64,000 nt of DNA from Dasypus novemcinctus (Eukaryota > Chordata > Mammalia > Cingulata > Dasypodidae): positions 190,383,216 to 190,447,215 of the forward strand of contig NC_080673.1 in assembly GCF_030445035.2 (NCBI RefSeq), written 5' to 3'. Below, one piece after another: positions 44,270-57,000 of this stretch. The position numbers and the translations under genes were made by a program. Every line of letters begins with the position of its first letter. The first letter of the stretch is position 1. The notes beneath the pieces are model-generated. The model was not told the origin of the DNA. It did not search any database and saw only the letters and a list, made by a program, of their open reading frames with translations.

Positions 44270-44280
44270 GAGGGAAAAAC

Positions 44281-47200
44281 ATAAACTATCATTTGAATAC
44301 TTCGTAGTGAATATTTTTTAAATACACATTTTTTCCCTACCAAATAAAAGTTGGACAAATGGTAAAGTAATGTGAGTTTAATCATTAATCATTAACAAGC
44401 ATTGTATGTTCATGCCAATTTGGTTTTAGTGAAACTGGTTTATAAAGGCTGCATGTAAAAATATTTTAAATAACAAATTATTATATTAATGATATAATTA
44501 TACTAATAATTCCCACTTACATTTTCTATCACTTTTACATACATTTTAATTTTTATATGTCTTTAGTTGATTTATAGGTTATTTTAGTGAAGATTTTTGT
44601 TCCCATTTATGGGAGAAGTCACACATTTTCAAGGAAAGCAATGGCTTCAAATTTGGGATAGTTTCTTCATGAATCAGGCTGCATGAACCTGCCTGAGCTG
44701 ATTCGCATCTATAATACACAGTTGGTTTGGGAAGACAAAAACAATATCACCATTTTGGGGTATGATGGGTGAAGGAATTGTCAGATGGTGAAAGTATTCT
44801 GACGCTTCAGTCTCAAATTTTCATCAGCAGTTGTAAGCAGTATGCCCTTGGAAATAAAGCATACATTACTAGAGAGGGACCTACAACATTTAAATATTTT
44901 CTTTCAAATTATATTGTTGACCCAAGTTTTAAGTATGGGAAATTCCCTGTAGGATCATGAGCTGAGGACATGACTTGAATCCATGTTACCAAGAATCCAG
45001 AACTTGTGTTTAGATATGTTAGATGAAATAGAACTAGATGTAGGGCTTCTTTTCCTATGAAAATGGACAAGTTTAATCCCACACTCTAAAAAAAACATCC
45101 ACTGAATGTTTTTGCCGGCCTCTGTGGTAGGCTCTGAAGAGAAGTTGTCAAAGGAGATAGGAAACCCTTGCTCTCAGTCTAGCAGAGAAGACAAACAAAC
45201 ATGTATTGATGATAGAGTTATGGTCAGAAATATGCAAAAAGCACCTGGAACTTGAAAACTATATCATTATCAATAAAAGTTTTTCCTAAATATACATTAC
45301 TGACCCAGACCAATTCCATTAAAGCGTAATATAAACAGGTAAGACATCAACAACAATAACAAAAAACAACTTGAAAATTATTGCACATTTAATACAAGGA
45401 AAAGAAGTTTTCACACATTTCCATCTCTTTTTTTTTCTTTAGTCAAGTTTTAAAAAAATATTTATTAAGTGACTAGCATAGCCCAACTGGATAATGAAGG
45501 GAATACTAACAATATAAATGAATTCAAGGATGTTAGAATCTCATTGATGATATAGATTTACTCAGAGAAACAGGTGAAGTTAACAAAGGAATAAGCAGTA
45601 ATATATTTCACAGAAAGGATTTTGGGGAAAGAATTCTGGGGAAAGTATACAAACACACAGAAGTAGCTAAGGATATTTAGGAAGTAAGCATTTTATAAAA
45701 CAAAGTTTGGGAAAAGGGTGAGGAGTGTCTTTCTTTATAAGAGAACTTGCCAGAGTTTTTAATATGCTGGTGATATTGTGAATTTCAAAGAAGCCACACA
45801 GCACGCAAAGTTTTCCAAAATTATTTGGTAAAAATAAATTCAATGTTTAATAGATTATCAGGAGTCACAACACTGGGAAAATCAAAGCCATATTCACAAC
45901 ATACTATTAAGTTGAGGCAATTTAGAATCAAGGAGATAGCCTTATTCCAATCTTCTTCTATTTTCAGGCACCACATTAAAGCATAAATTCTTTCCTTGCA
46001 GAAACTTGGAACAAATTCTCTAGCCTGGGAGATTTTCCCCTCAAATAAGAAGAAATACATGCTAACTATTTTTGAATAGTAGGAATGTAAAAAATGTATA
46101 TTTTTGAGGGTTGGAGACATTTATTTTGTCCTTGAATAACTCTAAATTTCTTTGTTCTTCTGAATCAAATTTAGCAAGTAATTAGTGCATAATGAGAACC
46201 AGTTGTAGCATCAGACTCTATTTAGTTAAAGTACATTTAAAAATACATAGAAAGACAGATCAGCCAAATTTTCTTTCAAATGATGCTACCCCTCATGAAG
46301 AGCTCTTGGTAGAAGAATGTATGGTGGGCTTAAAAATCTGTTTTGCTGACTTCCTGAAGACCTTGGAGATTAATTTTCAAGTTTGGTTTAAGAAGAGAGC
46401 TGAAGCAAATGGGAGTTTTGAATCAAAGACCAGCATCATAGGTACAATGAAAGTCTGTAAGAGAGATCAGTAAGATGATTGCTCAAAAATCAACTTATTA
46501 GGACGTTGGCCATGCCTTAACTGCTGAGGGGAATGTTGAATCCTACAAGAATCCCAATTGAAGGTGAAAGGTCTAACTCCTTAAGCCACAGAAAGCTGCC
46601 AAATTACAGGGAAGAAATTGATCTGTCACCTTAAAAGCAAAAGTCAGTGAGACAGAAAGGCTCAAACTATTTCAGCCCTGCCAGAAAGTTTCTTAACTAA
46701 AGGGAGCAGGTGTCAAGGTGTGCAAGGGAGATAAGGAGGAGTAAGACATGTTGAGTGCCGCATCCAATGTAGGATTGGCCTGAGTGATCAGGGCAATGGA
46801 TGTTTGGGAAAATGCCAGCTTCTTTCCCACTTACTACCAACATTTTGGAAATGTATTTACCTCTTATATACAGTCCAAACGGCGATTCAAGGATCCAGCC
46901 TCTTACTACCTTGACTGTTGCTCCATCTTAAATAGCAAATTTGCCATATGTACTGCAGGAAGCCACCAGAAAGGGGAAAAGCATAGAGAATAGAATAACA
47001 GGTGATGGATTTTGCAAGTCAGACCTTGAAGTGGTGTACTTCACTTCTGCTCCTATTAACTAAAACAGTGAGATGGCCACATGCTACTGCAAGAGACAGG
47101 GAATTGTGCGTTGTGGAAGAGTGTGTCCAGGAAGAAGAAAAAGCTGATCTGTGCTGTAGTGGGGTAAAAGCACTACTTTCTACTGAGAGGCATTGGACAA

Positions 47201-47338
47201 GTTATTTTCTCTGAGCACTTAAGTGCTCACTTTCATTTTTCAATTCTCCCTAACCTCTATGTCAAATTCAGCTTCACTTGCAGTGTTTGAGAAATACAGT
47301 GCTACTACTTGAATAAATAGAACGAAGTTGTACAAACC
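44281..47338. other. Single-copy-like DNA, no gene seen
   Basis: About 3 kb of AT-rich sequence. Open frames (for example 45821-46120 - and 46192-46473 +) lack recognised domains, and I found no named repeat. Confidence 0.4.
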
Positions 47339-47463
47339 AGAAGAAAAAAGGAGGAGGGGGAGGAGGGGAAAGAGGAAAATGAAGAGGAAGGAGAAGGAGA
47401 GAAAGAGAAAGAGGAAAAAAGAAAGGGAAAGGGAAAGTGATGAGGAAGGAGAAGAATAAGAAG
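47339..47463 (+). repeat. 125-bp polypurine tract
   Basis: Almost pure A/G with only four T interruptions, mixing GGA, GAA and GGGAAA units. Such tracts can form triplex (H-DNA) structures. Here it is a simple-sequence repeat. Confidence 0.9.
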
Positions 47464-47564
47464 TTGTTCTATCACCATTTGTTACCTAACTATGAAGAAA
47501 GTCATTTCCATCTTCATTCCACATCACTCTAGCCTTTCCTTCCTACTACACCGCTGATACTTTT

Positions 47565-47755
47565 CAGTGTCAATAGTGCCCCCACTTCAGTGTACATCAG
47601 GATTATCTGGAAGCCTCGATAAATTGTTAGGTACCATCAGACTGTTTCTGATTCCGCACATGTGGGAAATGGTCAGGGAATTTGCAGTTCTAAGAAATTC
47701 AGAGGTGATAATGATTCTGCTGAACTGGGGCCATACTTTGACAACTATTCTTTAG
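47565..47755 (+). mobile_element. MER5-like hAT element
   Basis: CAGTGTACATCAGGATTATC, CTGTTTCTGATTC, AATTTGCAGTTCTAAGAAAT, AGGTGATAATGATTCTGCTG and TACTTTGACAAC follow the MER5A order from memory. Non-autonomous; no transposase. Confidence 0.75.
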
Positions 47756-47757
47756 TG

Positions 47758-47918
47758 TGTGATTCTCAACTTTGGTTGAGTGCTAAAAGGAACTTGGGAG
47801 TTTTATAAAATGGCAACTTACCCAGGCTAATTAAATCAATCTTTAAGTGTGGTATCCAGGCATAGTTTCTTTGTTTTTTGTTTTTTTTTACTTCCTCAGT
47901 TTGAGAATCATTGCTCAA
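47758..47918 (+). mobile_element. Second MER5/MER58-like hAT element
   Basis: GATTCTCAACTTTGGTTGAG at the left and AGTTTGAGAATCATTGCTC at the right form a partial inverted terminal pair, with an AACTTGGGAGTTTTATAAAA interior. It abuts the previous MER5 copy, giving a head-to-tail pair. Confidence 0.6.
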
Positions 47919-48194
47919 GCAAGACACAAATGACACTTTTTGTTATTTTCAGGAAATTATTGTCTTAATTTAGGGATCTAAAGACATGGTTTATATTAGA
48001 GCTCACTGTATTGTGCAGTCATATTTTTTATTTATTCTAGTAAATTATATACAACCTAAAATTTCCCTTTTAACCACATTCAGATAATTCAGTGTATTAA
48101 CTGTGTTCACAACATTGTGTTACCATTACCACTATCGTATACCAAGCCTTTTCCATCACACCAAGGGATTATATCATTTTTATTCACAAGAAAC

Positions 48195-48350
48195 CCACCT
48201 AAGATGCTATTCTTATCCCCATTTTACAGATGAAGAAACTAGGACACACAAAGGTTAAATAACTGACCCAAGATCATTCAGCTAATGAAGGGAAAAGAAA
48301 GACTTCCAAAGAGTGAGTCTGACTCCAGAATTCAAGGTCTAACAACTATC
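48195..48350 (-). repeat. MIR SINE, antisense
   Basis: CTTATCCCCATTTTACAGAT, GAAGAAACTAGGACACACAA, AGGTTAAATAACTGACCCAA and GAGTCTGACTCCAGAATTC match the antisense MIR order well. Confidence 0.8.
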
Positions 48351-49732
48351 TTGTGGGAGGAAGTGCGTGGAGAAGTTCTGAAAAACAGAACAAGGCCAAA
48401 GAATAAAAACAGAGCTCCTCAATGAAAATGGGAAATGATACTCAGATTCAATATAATTGAACAAAGTAGTGACTATCAGATTCCCTATTACCCAGGATTG
48501 GATAAAGACATCATGGACCTACTTGAGTTTTCATTTAAAGGCAGAGAAATTGATGAGACTTAAAAGAAAGGACACAGAAAAGGACATACATATTCATGGA
48601 AAAGGAGGGTTAGAACAGGGAAGATCATATACATCTGGAAAAAATGTAGGGTGAAGGGATAGAAACATATATGCATATATAATTAGCAAATTGCCCTATA
48701 GTCTAGCTGGTTTGAATATCACTTTAGTTTCATTAGCAAGTAAATTGCTATGGGGTGAGCACAGAATGGGAATGACCTCACAGATGTTCAGGTCTGAAAC
48801 TTTAGATACCCTTGAAGTATTAAGGAGATCTTATTATAGTAGGAATTACTTATTGCTTTTGCAGTAAAAGTGACTTCTGTAACTATATTTCCAAATGACT
48901 CATAGGTTAGCTGTGGTCCTCCAATTCACTCTTGGTGCTAGTTCATCAAATGCAGCATATTCAAAACAGTACTCATTTACCAAATGTACAGCCTGTTGCT
49001 GGGGTTTTCATGCTTGGTAATGGTAGCTACACTCAGAACTTTAAAATTTATCTCTGAAGTTTGCCTCTTCTTTGCCCCTCAAAATAGATTCCAAGTTTTA
49101 TAGAAAGATCTCTGTAAGTTTCTCTCATCTTGTTAGATTTTAGACCTGGAGGTCACTTGAGAGTTATAACCCAAAATATTTATTGAAAGATGACAAAAGG
49201 CAGAAAAGCTTGTGAGCGTAGGAAGTTGTTATAGGGAAATGTGCTTGTTCTTTGCATTGGACAGGCTTTGTTCTATATTTGGCTTGTTGGAATTTATTGG
49301 ACATTGAGGAAGTCATTTCATTAGTCTGAGTCTCAGGTGTCATATCGGTAAAGTATGGGTATCAGTGGCTGAGACTCAGCTGTGGTCATAATTAAATAAA
49401 AAATATATTTGAACAGGATGCTCAAATTAAATATTCAAGAGAAATAAAAATAAAAATGGATGTGAAATTCCATAATAAGTTGTCTAATCTCCTTAAACAT
49501 ATTTTCAGAGATGATGTTGGTAAGTCTGTTTCATGATTCTTGAACCCACTTTCCCAATATGAGATCTTTAAGAAATGAGAAACTAGAGAAGAAAACATTT
49601 GTGAAAACATTCATTTGAAGATACTTATTTTGCAATGAATACCAATCCTTCTGCATTGGGAAGCAAGCAAATGGGAAGGATATGTGTGGAAGGATATAAC
49701 TCCCTTCAACCTAGGTCAGTGATAAGAGCATC
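48351..49732. other. No gene seen
   Basis: Single-copy-like DNA with no domain, RNA gene or named repeat recognised. Confidence 0.4.
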
Positions 49733-49747
49733 AACTGGACCACTTAG

Positions 49748-50173
49748 GAAAGCAGATTTAGCTCAACTGGTAGAGCATTCACCTACTATATGGGAGGTTC
49801 AGGGTTCAAACCCAGGGCCTCCTGACCCTTGTGGTGAGCTGGCCCACGTGCAGTGCTAATGTGCGCAAGGAGTGCCGTGGCATGCAGGGGTGTCCCCCAC
49901 ATAGAGAAGCCCCACATGCAAGGAGTGCACCCTGTAAAGAGAGCCACCCCACGTGAAAAAAGTGCAGCCTGCCCAAGAATGGCACCGCACACATGGAGAG
50001 CTACTGCAGCAAGATGATGCAACAAAAAGAGATACAAATTCCCAGTGGTACTGACAAGAATGCAAGTGGACACAGAAGAACACACAGTGAATGGACACAG
50101 AGAGCAGACAAGGGGGTTGTGTGGGGATTGGGGGGGGGATGAATAAATAAATAAATAAATCTTAAAAAAAAAG
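49748..50173 (+). repeat. Full-length DAS SINE, sense, with target duplication
   Basis: Flanked by AACTGGACCACTTAG (49733-49747) and AACTGGACTACTTAG (50174-50188). The tRNA head shows an A box (TAGCTCAACTGGTAGAGC) and B box (GGTTCAAACCC), the RNA polymerase III promoter elements. A long body and a GAATAAATAAATAAATC-TTAAAAAAA tail follow. More CpG sites are lost here than in the 44-kb copy, so it is older. Confidence 0.92.
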
Positions 50174-50188
50174 AACTGGACTACTTAG

Positions 50189-50930
50189 AGAGCTCCAGGT
50201 GTGTATCTGCCATTGGAGAACACCATGGACGGGCATCTGAATCCTGTCTCTGGTACATAGAAGAAAAGAGAAAGTCTGAATATTTCTTTGGCCTTAGAAC
50301 CAGAAGATAGTTACATTCCCTAAGTTTCTCAATACAAAGATTCATGGGTATTTCCCATGACACTATTGTGGGCAGTCATGACCTTGGTACATAGCCAATA
50401 TGGCAGCCTGGAGAGGGAGAGGAGCTCCAACATTAAGAAGCTAGAAGACTGGTTTATTGGGATCTTCAGAAAGAATCTGAGACAAGAAGCTGTAATACAA
50501 CTACATTTGCATCCAAGTCAAGGGCATTACAATTGGAAGAGCTCAGCAAAGATCTTCCAAGAGGCCATAAAAGTAACTTTCTGATAAAATATTTATATAT
50601 AGTTTTCAACAACAACAACAGGATGAGAGAACATAAAGCCAACTGCATGAGAAGAAATTGAGGTTTTTTTCTTATATGTTAGCACTTGTTCATTCCCGTA
50701 CTAAAAACTTGGAGCACTCAGAACCTATAAAGAAAGCAAATTGAAACTGGGGAAGAAAACCAGGCAGAGAAATATGAAAGAATCCAATGAATTACAAGTT
50801 TACCCTCTGAGAATACTGACATTAGACCATATTCAGAATTTTTATTAATTTAAACTGTAAGTTTAAATTTCTGAATTAAGGTAGTATTATTTCTTATCTT
50901 TTTTCCTCTGATATTTCCTATTCTATTCTT
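50189..50930. other. No gene seen
   Basis: Single-copy-like. A short CAA microsatellite lies at about 50609-50621. Confidence 0.4.
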
Positions 50931-50984
50931 TTTTATTATTTTTATTTTTAAATTTATTTATTTTTTAATATTATTTTTTTAAAG

Positions 50985-53610
50985 AAAAATAGATCACACA
51001 AATTGTTATGTTAAAAAAACACAAGAGACTCCCACATACCCCACTCCCTACCCCACCCCATTCCCCATTCCCCAGTCCTCCTGCATCAACATTCCCTTTC
51101 ATCAGTAAGGCACAATCATTGCATTCATTGCATTTGATGAATATACCCAGGAGCACTGCCACACCGCATGGACCATAGTTTACACTGTAGTTCATACTCT
51201 CCCCAGTCCATCCAGGAGGTTATGGCAGGATATATAATGTCCTGAATCTGTCCCTGAAATATCACCAAGGACAACTCCAATTTCCACAAAGGCCCCATAT
51301 CACACCGCCTCCTCCCTCTCCCTGCCCTCAGCAACTCCCATGGCCACCGTCTCCATATCAATGGTACAATCACTTCCATTGTTAGAGTCACAACAGTTCT
51401 ATAGTAGAATACCAGCAAGTCCACTCCAATTCATAATATATTCCTCCATCCTGTGACTCTGGGATGGCAATGTCCATTCCACCTCTACATCAAGAGGGGG
51501 CTTAGATCCCACATGGCTGATGGATGTGATACTCCTGCTTGCAGTTGTAGACACTCAGTTTCCTCGTGTGATGATTGACCATTCTGACCTCCCTGTCAGC
51601 TGACCTGGGTAAGTCCAATGAACCGGAGAGTAGGTGTTGCAATTCTGCCAAGGCTCAGGGCCCAGCTGGCACATGGACAGCCCAGAGAGTCAAGTCTCCT
51701 GAGCAAATACCAACCCCAGTGCCAAACACAGGTTCATTAAAGTGACAGAAGAGGCATGTGTAGAGAGGTCACGTCTGAATTCAACTCCATCACATTCAGG
51801 AGCATAAATTATAAAGTAAGGCCCACTGGCAAGGCACTGAATTTCACAGCCATCTGTGAAGACCGTAGAACCTGTGGGTCTCCCTAGCCCTCAGGAGTAC
51901 TAGTACCTGGGGTTGTATCTACTTTGGTTGTCTCTGGGATCCTGCTGAGACACAGGTAAGCACAACCCCTCTGATGACCTCCTGACTCATTTTGAAGTCT
52001 CTTAGCCATATAAACTCATTTGTCTTTACCATTTCCCTCTCTTGTTCTAGTCGCATCACCAACTGGTGATGGTAGTAATCCCTTGGCACCAAGGTGGCTC
52101 ATCCACAGGAGCTATGTCCCACACTGGGGGGAGGTAATACACGTACATGCTGTGTTTGACTTAGATAGTGACCACATTTGAGCAACATGTAGGCTCTCAG
52201 GAGGTAATTCTTAGGCACCATGCAGCTCTAGGTCTAGTTGAAATTTCAAGGACACCAGCTCATAAGCATAGTCATCAGTATCAAGGGCCCATCATTGGAC
52301 CATCCTTCTTCACTGGTCTTTGCCCTTTTACTTGGGGTATTGTTGCTGTTTCACTGGGGACTGTGACAGAACTCCCCAGGATGGGAACTCAGCACTCCTT
52401 CTGTTGTCATGTGTAATTCTATCCACTATGACAATAACCAATGAATATGTGAACACATCTATACCCTTGATGTGTGCCCTGGAGAACTCTCTCCCACCCA
52501 TGCATCCCCCATCAATGACAGCACGCAACAGTGCTCCTCCCTTGCCATAGTTGAACCCCATTGTGACCCAAAACTTCTTTAAAAGTGAAGCCTAATATAT
52601 TATCAAATTCAATTAGTAGGCAAGTGAAATAGTATTGACAGGTTTAAAGTTTAATAATAGAATACATAGTAATTTAGAAAAGCTAAAATAAAGTAAAAAA
52701 TAAACTGGGGTATTAAAAAATGAAAAATATCATAAACCTTTGTTTTTGACATTTTGCCTTTCATCACAGTAATAGGTATTGCCCTGCATGAACAGTGGCA
52801 AGGCAATCTCCTACAATCCTTCCTCAGTGTCTACATCCTTTTTTTTTTCAAATTTTGTCTTCTAAAAAGTTTTAGATCACAGTAAAGTCACATATACAAA
52901 ATTGGGAACTCCCATATACCCAACATCAAACCTTTTTCCCATTTCCCCAGCAATGATTTTTTTTTTACATGTGGATGTTTTTGCTACAGCTGATGTACAG
53001 ATATTGAAACATAGCTATCAACCATGATTCCATTACAGCTTACATTGTGGTTTATATTGTAGACGGTACACTTTTATAAATTTTTGGTTACATTATGGTT
53101 TATGTTATGGTTTACATTTTAGACAATACACTTTTATAAATTTTTGGTGAAATTTAACATGATTTATATCCATCATTGCACTATCTTGTGGAACAGTTCC
53201 ATTTCCCCCCAGTTACCCCTACTTCTATCTACTCTATTTCTCTCTCCCACTCCCCTCAGAGCCAACAGTGACAGCCAAGCTTCACTGCTTGAAGGACAAG
53301 ATTCATAGATACTTACAACAATGCTGAGAGTTTGACACTCTAGTCTGTCCTCCCCCATTGTGAGCCACCCATGCTCTTGAGAGACACCCTGTCCTCTGAG
53401 AATATCAGTCCATCCCAGGCTGGGGGTACAACATTTTCCCACTCATTGTATGTGTGTCCACCCACAACATAACACAATATGACAAGTCGAGCTCTCCCAC
53501 ACTCCCTAGAAGCCTGCCCCAGGTGAATACTGTGCTAGCTGCCCCCCATCCAACACCTTAAAAAATTAAGCCTTCCTTATTATATTTTCTAAAGAGTTTT
53601 CTCTGTGCTC

Positions 53611-53661
<51 letters not shown>

Positions 53662-54026
53662 GGCCCCTGCGCAAGGATGACATGCAAATTCATGAAGCGT
53701 TCCATATTTAAAATAAAAAAAAAGAGTTTTCTCAACATTATAGTTTCAACCACATACCTGACAACCTCCCAAGTTCACCCACTCACCCCTATTCCATGGA
53801 CCATCTGACCCATCCTCCCAACCCTAGTCCCTCTCAAGCCTGCAGAACCCCACCCAATAGGATCCCTATGCTGACATTTTATCTCTTCACTGCATTACTA
53901 CTCACCTCCACTTTATCATAGATTTTTGCCTGTGTAGACATCAGCTCACAACCTTCCTATCCACCCTATTTCCTGTAAGTCTATCTTCCAGTCTCTAGCT
54001 CTCTGAGACAGCTTGATTTGCTTAGT
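50985..54026 (-). other. L1 3' UTR, antisense
   Basis: The 50985-51560 part is the reverse complement of the L1 tail at 14171-14740 and, in part, 12780-13025. 53830-54026 matches 13955-14155. No coding function is visible. Open frames such as 51125-51424 and 52168-52561 are by-products. Confidence 0.65.
53605..53711 (+). pseudogene. RNU6: U6 snRNA retrocopy
   Basis: The segment begins GTGCTCGCTTCGGCAGCACA and keeps the ACAGAGAAGATTAGCATGGC region and the 3' end GCGTTCCATATTT. Against the mammalian U6 sequence as I know it I see only two internal changes, both CpG to TpG/CpA type. It is followed by an A-rich tail (53710-53720) and flanked by perfect AAAGAGTTTTCTC repeats (53591-53603 and 53721-53733), so it was copied from RNA by L1 machinery. 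A true U6 gene would have a distal promoter and a T-stretch terminator; neither is seen here. A TATTATATTTT just upstream is fortuitous host sequence. Confidence 0.92.
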
Positions 54027-57000
54027 TCATATCAGAGAAGTCAAGTAGTATTTGTTCATAAATGCCTGGCTTGCTTTAATCAACATAAGATCCTCAAGAT
54101 ACATCCATGTTATCCCATGTGTTAGTACCGTATTCCCTCTTACATCTGAGTAGTATTCCATGGTGTGTATATACCACATTTTGTTTATCCATTCATCTAT
54201 TGATGGGCACTTGGGTTGACTCCAACTTTTGGCAATAGTGAATATTGCCTCCAAGAACATTGGTGTGCATGTATCAGTTTGTGTCCTTGTTTTCAGTTCT
54301 TCTGGATATATACCCAGCAGTGGATTTGCTGGGTCATATGGTAAATATATAGCTGGTTTTTTGAGAAACTGCCAAACTGTCCTCCAGAATGGCTGGATCT
54401 ATCTGCATTCCCAACAGCAGTGGATATGGGTTCCCATTCATCCACATGCTCTCCAACATTTGTAGTCCTCTCTTTTTTTAATAGCTCCCAGTCTAATGTG
54501 TGTAAGATGGTATCTCATTATAGTTTTGATTTGCATTTCCCTCATAGCTAGTGATGTTGAGCATCTTTTCATGGGTTTTTTAGCCATTTGTATTTCTTCT
54601 TTGGAGAAGCATCTGATCAAATCTCTTGCCCATTTTTTGAAAAGGCTGTTTGCCTTTTATTTTCAAGATACAGGATTTCCTCATATATGCTGGATATTAG
54701 GGTCCTATCAGATATATGGTTACAAAATATTTTCTTCCATTGTGTAGGCTGTCTTTTCACTTTCTCGATAAACTCCTTTGAGGTACAAAAGGGTTTAATT
54801 TTGAGGAGGTCCCATTTATCTATTTTTCATTTTGCTGCTTGTGCTTTGGGTGTGAAGTTTATGAAGCCATTTTTTATTATAAGGTCTTGTAGATGCTTTC
54901 CTACATTGTCTTCCAAGGTCTTTATGGTCTTAGCTCTTATATTTAGATCTTTGATCCATCTTGAGTTGATTTTTGTATGTGGTGTGAGATGGTAATCCTC
55001 TCTCATTCTTTTGCATATGGATATCTAGTTCTCCAAGCACCATTTGCTGAAGAGGCCATTCTCTCCAAGTTGAGTGGGCTTTGTGGCCATGTTGAATATC
55101 TGATGACTATATATGTGAGGATCTGTATTTAACTCTCAATTCAGTTCCATTGGCCAATGTGTCTATCCTGTGCCAATACCATGCCATTTTGAGCACTATA
55201 GCTTTGTAGTATGTTTTAAAGTCAGGTACTGCGATTCCTTCAATTTCATTTTTCTTTTCAATATGTCTTTGGCTATTCAAGGCCTCTTTCACTTCAAATA
55301 AATTTCATTGTTAGTTTTTCCAGTTCAGTAAAAAATGCTGTATTGATTTTTATTGGGATTGCATTAAATCTGTAGATCAGTTTTGATAGGATAGATATCT
55401 TAATGATATTTAGTCTTCCTATTCATGAACAGGGAATATTCTTCCATTTATTTAAGTCTTCTTTGATTTCCTTTAGCAGTGTTGTGTAGTTTTCTGTGTA
55501 TAAGTCTTTTACATCTTTAGTTAAGTTTATTCCTAATATTTGACTTTTTAATTTACTATAGTAAGTGGTATTTTTTTCTTGATTTCCTCCTCAGATTGCT
55601 CATTTTTGGTGTGCAGGAATGCTACTGATTTTTGCATATTGATCTTATAATCTGTGACTTTACTGAACTCATTTATTAGTTCTAGAAGCTTTATTGTAGA
55701 TTTCTCAGTTATTTCTATGTAAAGGGTCATGTTGTCTGCAAATAGTGAAATTTTGACTTCTTCCTTTCCAATTTGAATGCCTCATATATCTGTTTCTTGC
55801 CTCAGTGCTTGAGCAAGTATGTCTAACACAATTTAAATAGGAGCTGTGATATTGGGCATTCTTGTCTCTTTCCTGACCTTAGAGGGATTTTAGGATTTCA
55901 CCATTGTAAATGATGTATGTTACCTGTGGGTTTTTCATATATGCCCTTGATCGTATTCAGAAAGCTTCCTTCTATTCCTATCTTTTGCAGGGTTTTTTAT
56001 CAAGAAAGGGTGCTGTATTTTGTCAAATGCTTTTTCGCATCTATAGATATGATCATGTGATTTTTTTCTGTTGATCTGTTTATGTGTGTATTACATTGAT
56101 TTTGATTGATTTTCTTATGTTGAACCATCCTTGCATACCAGGGATATAATTTGTTTGATGTGTTGTTGAATATGATTAACAAGTTTTGTGTGTGTGTGTG
56201 TGTTTTGTTTTTTGGGTTTTTTTTTTTTTTTTGAGGATTTTAGCATCTAGGTTCTTTAGAAAGATTGGATTATAATTTTTTTTCTTGTGTTGCCCTTGTT
56301 TGACTTTGGTATTAGGGTAATGTTGGCATCATAGAATGAGTTAGGCAATGTTCCTTCTATTTCAGTTTTTTGGAAAAGTGTAAGCAAGATTGGTATTAGT
56401 TCTTTCTGGAATGTCTTGAGAATTCACCTGTGAATCCATCTGGCTTGGGGCACTTCTTAGTTGGGAGGTTTTTAATGACTGTTTCTATCTCTTTACTTGT
56501 GATTGGTTTGTTGAGATCATCAATTTCTTCTTTCATCAATGTAGGCTGCTTATGTGTTTCTAGGAGTTTGTCCATTTCCTCTAAATTGTCCTTCTTATTA
56601 GCATATAGTTTTTCAAAGACATGATAGTCTTTATTTCTGTGGGGTCAGTGGTGATATGCCCTTTCTCATTTCTTATTTTGTATATTTGCATCTTCTCTGT
56701 TTTTTGTTCATTAGTCAAGCTAAGGGTTTGTCAATTTTCTTGATCTACTCAAAGAACTGGCTCTTGGTTTTATTTTTTTTCTAGTGCTTTCTTATTTTCT
56801 ATTTCATTTAATTCTGCTTTAATCATTGTTATTTCTTTCTTTCTTCTTCCTTTGGGGTTAGTTTGTTGTTGTTTTTTACTAATTCCTCCAAATGTGCAGT
56901 TAGGTCTTCATTTTTAGCTTTTTCTTCATTTTTGATGTATGAATTTATGACTATGAATTTCTCTCTCAATACAGCTTTTGCTGCATCCCATAAGTTTTGA

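Noticed and set aside
53605-53711. A functional U6 gene
   Set aside because: A-tail and target duplication show a retrocopy; the expected promoter elements and T terminator are missing.
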